Shown here one piece after another: positions 62,059 through 64,000 of a stretch of 64,000 nt of DNA. The DNA is from Sphingobacterium sp. (lineage in GTDB: Bacteria > Bacteroidota > Bacteroidia > Sphingobacteriales > Sphingobacteriaceae). Within the stretch, counting starts at the first letter, position 1. Each line of letters opens with the position of its first letter. Made by a program: the position numbers and the translations under genes. The stretch covers positions 1 to 64,000 of the forward strand of contig JAITLV010000162.1 in the NCBI GenBank assembly GCA_031277685.1. Reading direction: 5' to 3'. The notes under the pieces were generated by a model. It was given only the letters and a program-made list of their open reading frames with translations. It ran no database searches and was not told the origin of the DNA.

Positions 62059-63522
62059 ATGAAACTATTAAAATATTCAATTATAAGCGTATTTTTTCTT
62101 GCAGGGTGCAAAAAGTACCTTTCTGAAGAACCTAAAAAACAAGTCAGCATCAAAACTGCTGCACAACTGGAGGCCTTGATTGATAACGCGACTACTTTTT
62201 CTTATGAAGTGAACTACACAGCGGCCTATTCTACAGATGATACGGAAATCAGCAAGCTGCTTTACCAAAATTACAAAACACAATCCGTTGTCGCTGTTGA
62301 CAGGATGCAATATTATGTATGGGATGTGGACGGATTAGTCAACCAGGTTTCTGATCAGCTGTGGAACGGAGAATTTAAAAAGATATTCACTGCTAACTTA
62401 ATTTTGGCAAACATAGACGAGGTAAGTGGTGATGAGGCCACAAGACAGCGAGTAAAGGCTGATGCGCATTTCATCAGGGCTTATTCGTACTGGGTGCTGG
62501 CCAATCATTACTGTGCACCTTATGCGACAGCCAACATGAACAGCCTGGGCTTGCCCATCAAAAAAACGGTGGAGTATGCGGAGTCTTTGAAACGGGCCAC
62601 TTTAAAAGAAACCTACGATTTTATTTTGTCCGATATTGCCGAAGCCCAAAAGGTCGCTGTTGATGATGTGGAATCGCTGAAACCCTGGCGTGTGAGCAAA
62701 AAAGCCATTGCCGCGTTTATGAGCCGTTTCTACCTGTTCACCGGTGAACTGGACAACAGTCTCGCCCAGGCCAATACTGCCCTGGGCAGTTCGACTACCA
62801 AACTGGTTGATTTCAAAACCCTAAAGACGGGAAATTCCGCAAACTATACCAATCCCACCGCAGTCCTGACGTTTACCGAACTGAATGACTGGGCAGCGGT
62901 AAAATTTTTATACTGGCCCGAGTCCTATTATACCCGCTATATTTCTACCGCAGCCCAGTGGTATGTTCCGTCCACAGCTTTAATGGCCCTATACGACACC
63001 GAGAATGATCTGAGATACAAAGATTTTATGATCCAGAACGGTGGAAGGAGATTTTCGGTCATCAATCCCGCTACAGCCAGATACACCATATTTAATGATG
63101 GCCGTTATCTTCCGGCTGGCTTTACTGTCGCGGAGGTGCTGTTGAATAAGGCTGAAGTGCTGGCCAGAAAAGGTGATGTTGCCGGGGCAATGGATGCCGT
63201 AAATACATTGCGCCTAAAAAGGATGAGCACTTATATTGCATTAACCGCTGCCAATAAGGATGATGCTATTAAAAAAGTATTGGAAGAACGAAGAAGGGAA
63301 TTGCCATTCGTCATGCGCTGGTATGACATTCGCAGGTTCAGCGTCAATGATTACCCTGCAGATGATGTTACTTTAACACGTGACTTCTTTGAGGTAAATA
63401 CTACAGGAATAAACGTAAACAGTCCCAAGACCTATACGTTGGATGCCAAACGGTTGCTGGTACCTCTAAACACTGTTGAGATGAATGCCAGTCAGGGTCA
63501 GCTTGTTCAAAATTCATATTAA
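62059..63522 (+). CDS. SusD/RagB-family lipoprotein (locus E)
   Basis: 487 aa; lipobox FLAGCKKYLSEEPKKQ; C-terminal EERRRELPFVMRWYDIRRF. Confidence 0.9.
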   Translation: MKLLKYSIISVFFLAGCKKYLSEEPKKQVSIKTAAQLEALIDNATTFSYEVNYTAAYSTDDTEISKLLYQNYKTQSVVAVDRMQYYVWDVDGLVNQVSDQLWNGEFKKIFTANLILANIDEVSGDEATRQRVKADAHFIRAYSYWVLANHYCAPYATANMNSLGLPIKKTVEYAESLKRATLKETYDFILSDIAEAQKVAVDDVESLKPWRVSKKAIAAFMSRFYLFTGELDNSLAQANTALGSSTTKLVDFKTLKTGNSANYTNPTAVLTFTELNDWAAVKFLYWPESYYTRYISTAAQWYVPSTALMALYDTENDLRYKDFMIQNGGRRFSVINPATARYTIFNDGRYLPAGFTVAEVLLNKAEVLARKGDVAGAMDAVNTLRLKRMSTYIALTAANKDDAIKKVLEERRRELPFVMRWYDIRRFSVNDYPADDVTLTRDFFEVNTTGINVNSPKTYTLDAKRLLVPLNTVEMNASQGQLVQNSY

Positions 63523-63566
63523 CAGTTCTGAAGAAAAGATAAAGAAAAGCAAGAAGAAATGAGCTA

Positions 63567-63582
63567 GGGCAAATCTTTGCCC
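63567..63582 (+). terminator. Small hairpin between susD and DUF4369/TlpA gene (possible attenuator)
   Basis: gggcaaa / tttgccc, 7 bp, 2-nt spacer, followed by ctgcttgtttt. Confidence 0.35.
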
Positions 63583-63608
63583 CTGCTTGTTTTATAAACT
63601 TTAACGAA

Positions 63609-64000
63609 ATGAAGAGATTAGTGTTGTATAGCCTGGCCGCCTTTTTAAGCCTGCCGGGTTTTGCCCAGGAAAGAACCGTTTCTGATTTCACGATCAATGG
63701 AAAAATCACCGGTAAGGAAACGGGTTATATCTACCTTTCCTATCCGGTAGCGGAGGGCTTCAAAACGGATAGTGTGCTGATCCGCAACGGGATTTTTGTC
63801 TTTAAGGGCAGGCTCGAAGAGCCAGTTATGGTCAGTATTGCGGCCTCTAGCAATATTAGGCGTATTGACGACCCAAATATCGCCAATGTTTTTATTGAGC
63901 CCGGCACAATGGCGATGACAGTCCATTATGATGCTTTCAAAAAAGTGATTTTAAAAGGTTCGGAAAGCCAGGATGAACTAGATGGTTTAAACCGGGAGAA
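63609..64000 (+). CDS. DUF4369-type N-terminus of a probable TlpA/AhpC-TSA family protein (3' end outside window)
   Basis: MKRLVLYSLAAFLSLPGFAQERTVSDFTINGKITGKETGYIYLSYPVAEGFKTDSVLIRNGIFVFKGRLEEP; open to the window end and therefore missing from the ORF track. Confidence 0.75.
   Translation, partial: MKRLVLYSLAAFLSLPGFAQERTVSDFTINGKITGKETGYIYLSYPVAEGFKTDSVLIRNGIFVFKGRLEEPVMVSIAASSNIRRIDDPNIANVFIEPGTMAMTVHYDAFKKVILKGSESQDELDGLNRE

Noticed and set aside
63401-63926. - strand ORFs 63401-63709 and 63645-63926
   Set aside because: They are antisense to the susD end and to the real DUF4369-type gene starting at 63609, which is missing from the track only because it runs off the window.

Overview
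The window looks like Bacteroidota chromosome, Sphingobacterium/Pedobacter-like by protein style (taxonomy is inferred). It is dominated by five ECF-sigma / FecR anti-sigma / SusC / SusD outer-membrane uptake loci. A (8338-16530, +) ends in a TlpA-like thioredoxin. B (24236-31524, -) has no enzyme. C (31854-41121, +) ends in a GH95 fucosidase. D (about 41273-55048, -) carries two GH29 fucosidases, DUF4998 and DUF5000-type lipoproteins and a sialate O-acetylesterase-like protein. E (56400-window end, +) ends in a DUF4369/TlpA-type protein cut by the window edge. Between them lie a DUF4374/YncE beta-propeller pair, a TonB receptor / TPR-LuxR regulator / beta-propeller phytase cluster, and a compact operon that reads as a lysine-to-2-oxoglutarate catabolic module (lysine 6-dehydrogenase/saccharopine dehydrogenase-like, ALDH7, DUF1338/HglS-like, FAD/Fe-S D-2-hydroxyglutarate dehydrogenase-like) with a divergent LysR gene. 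Reading intergenic DNA by hand revealed items absent from the ORF track: an orphan C-terminal fragment of a surface glycan-binding-type lipoprotein (42798-43052), an AraC-family C-terminal remnant between two divergent sigma genes (31575-31667), a 22-bp exact repeat (25/26 over the wider span) of a GH29 gene start, and a hairpin in the FecR-SusC gap of four of the five loci. No rRNA, tRNA, CRISPR array or intact mobile element was recognised. All family assignments come from reading motifs by eye, with no database search.
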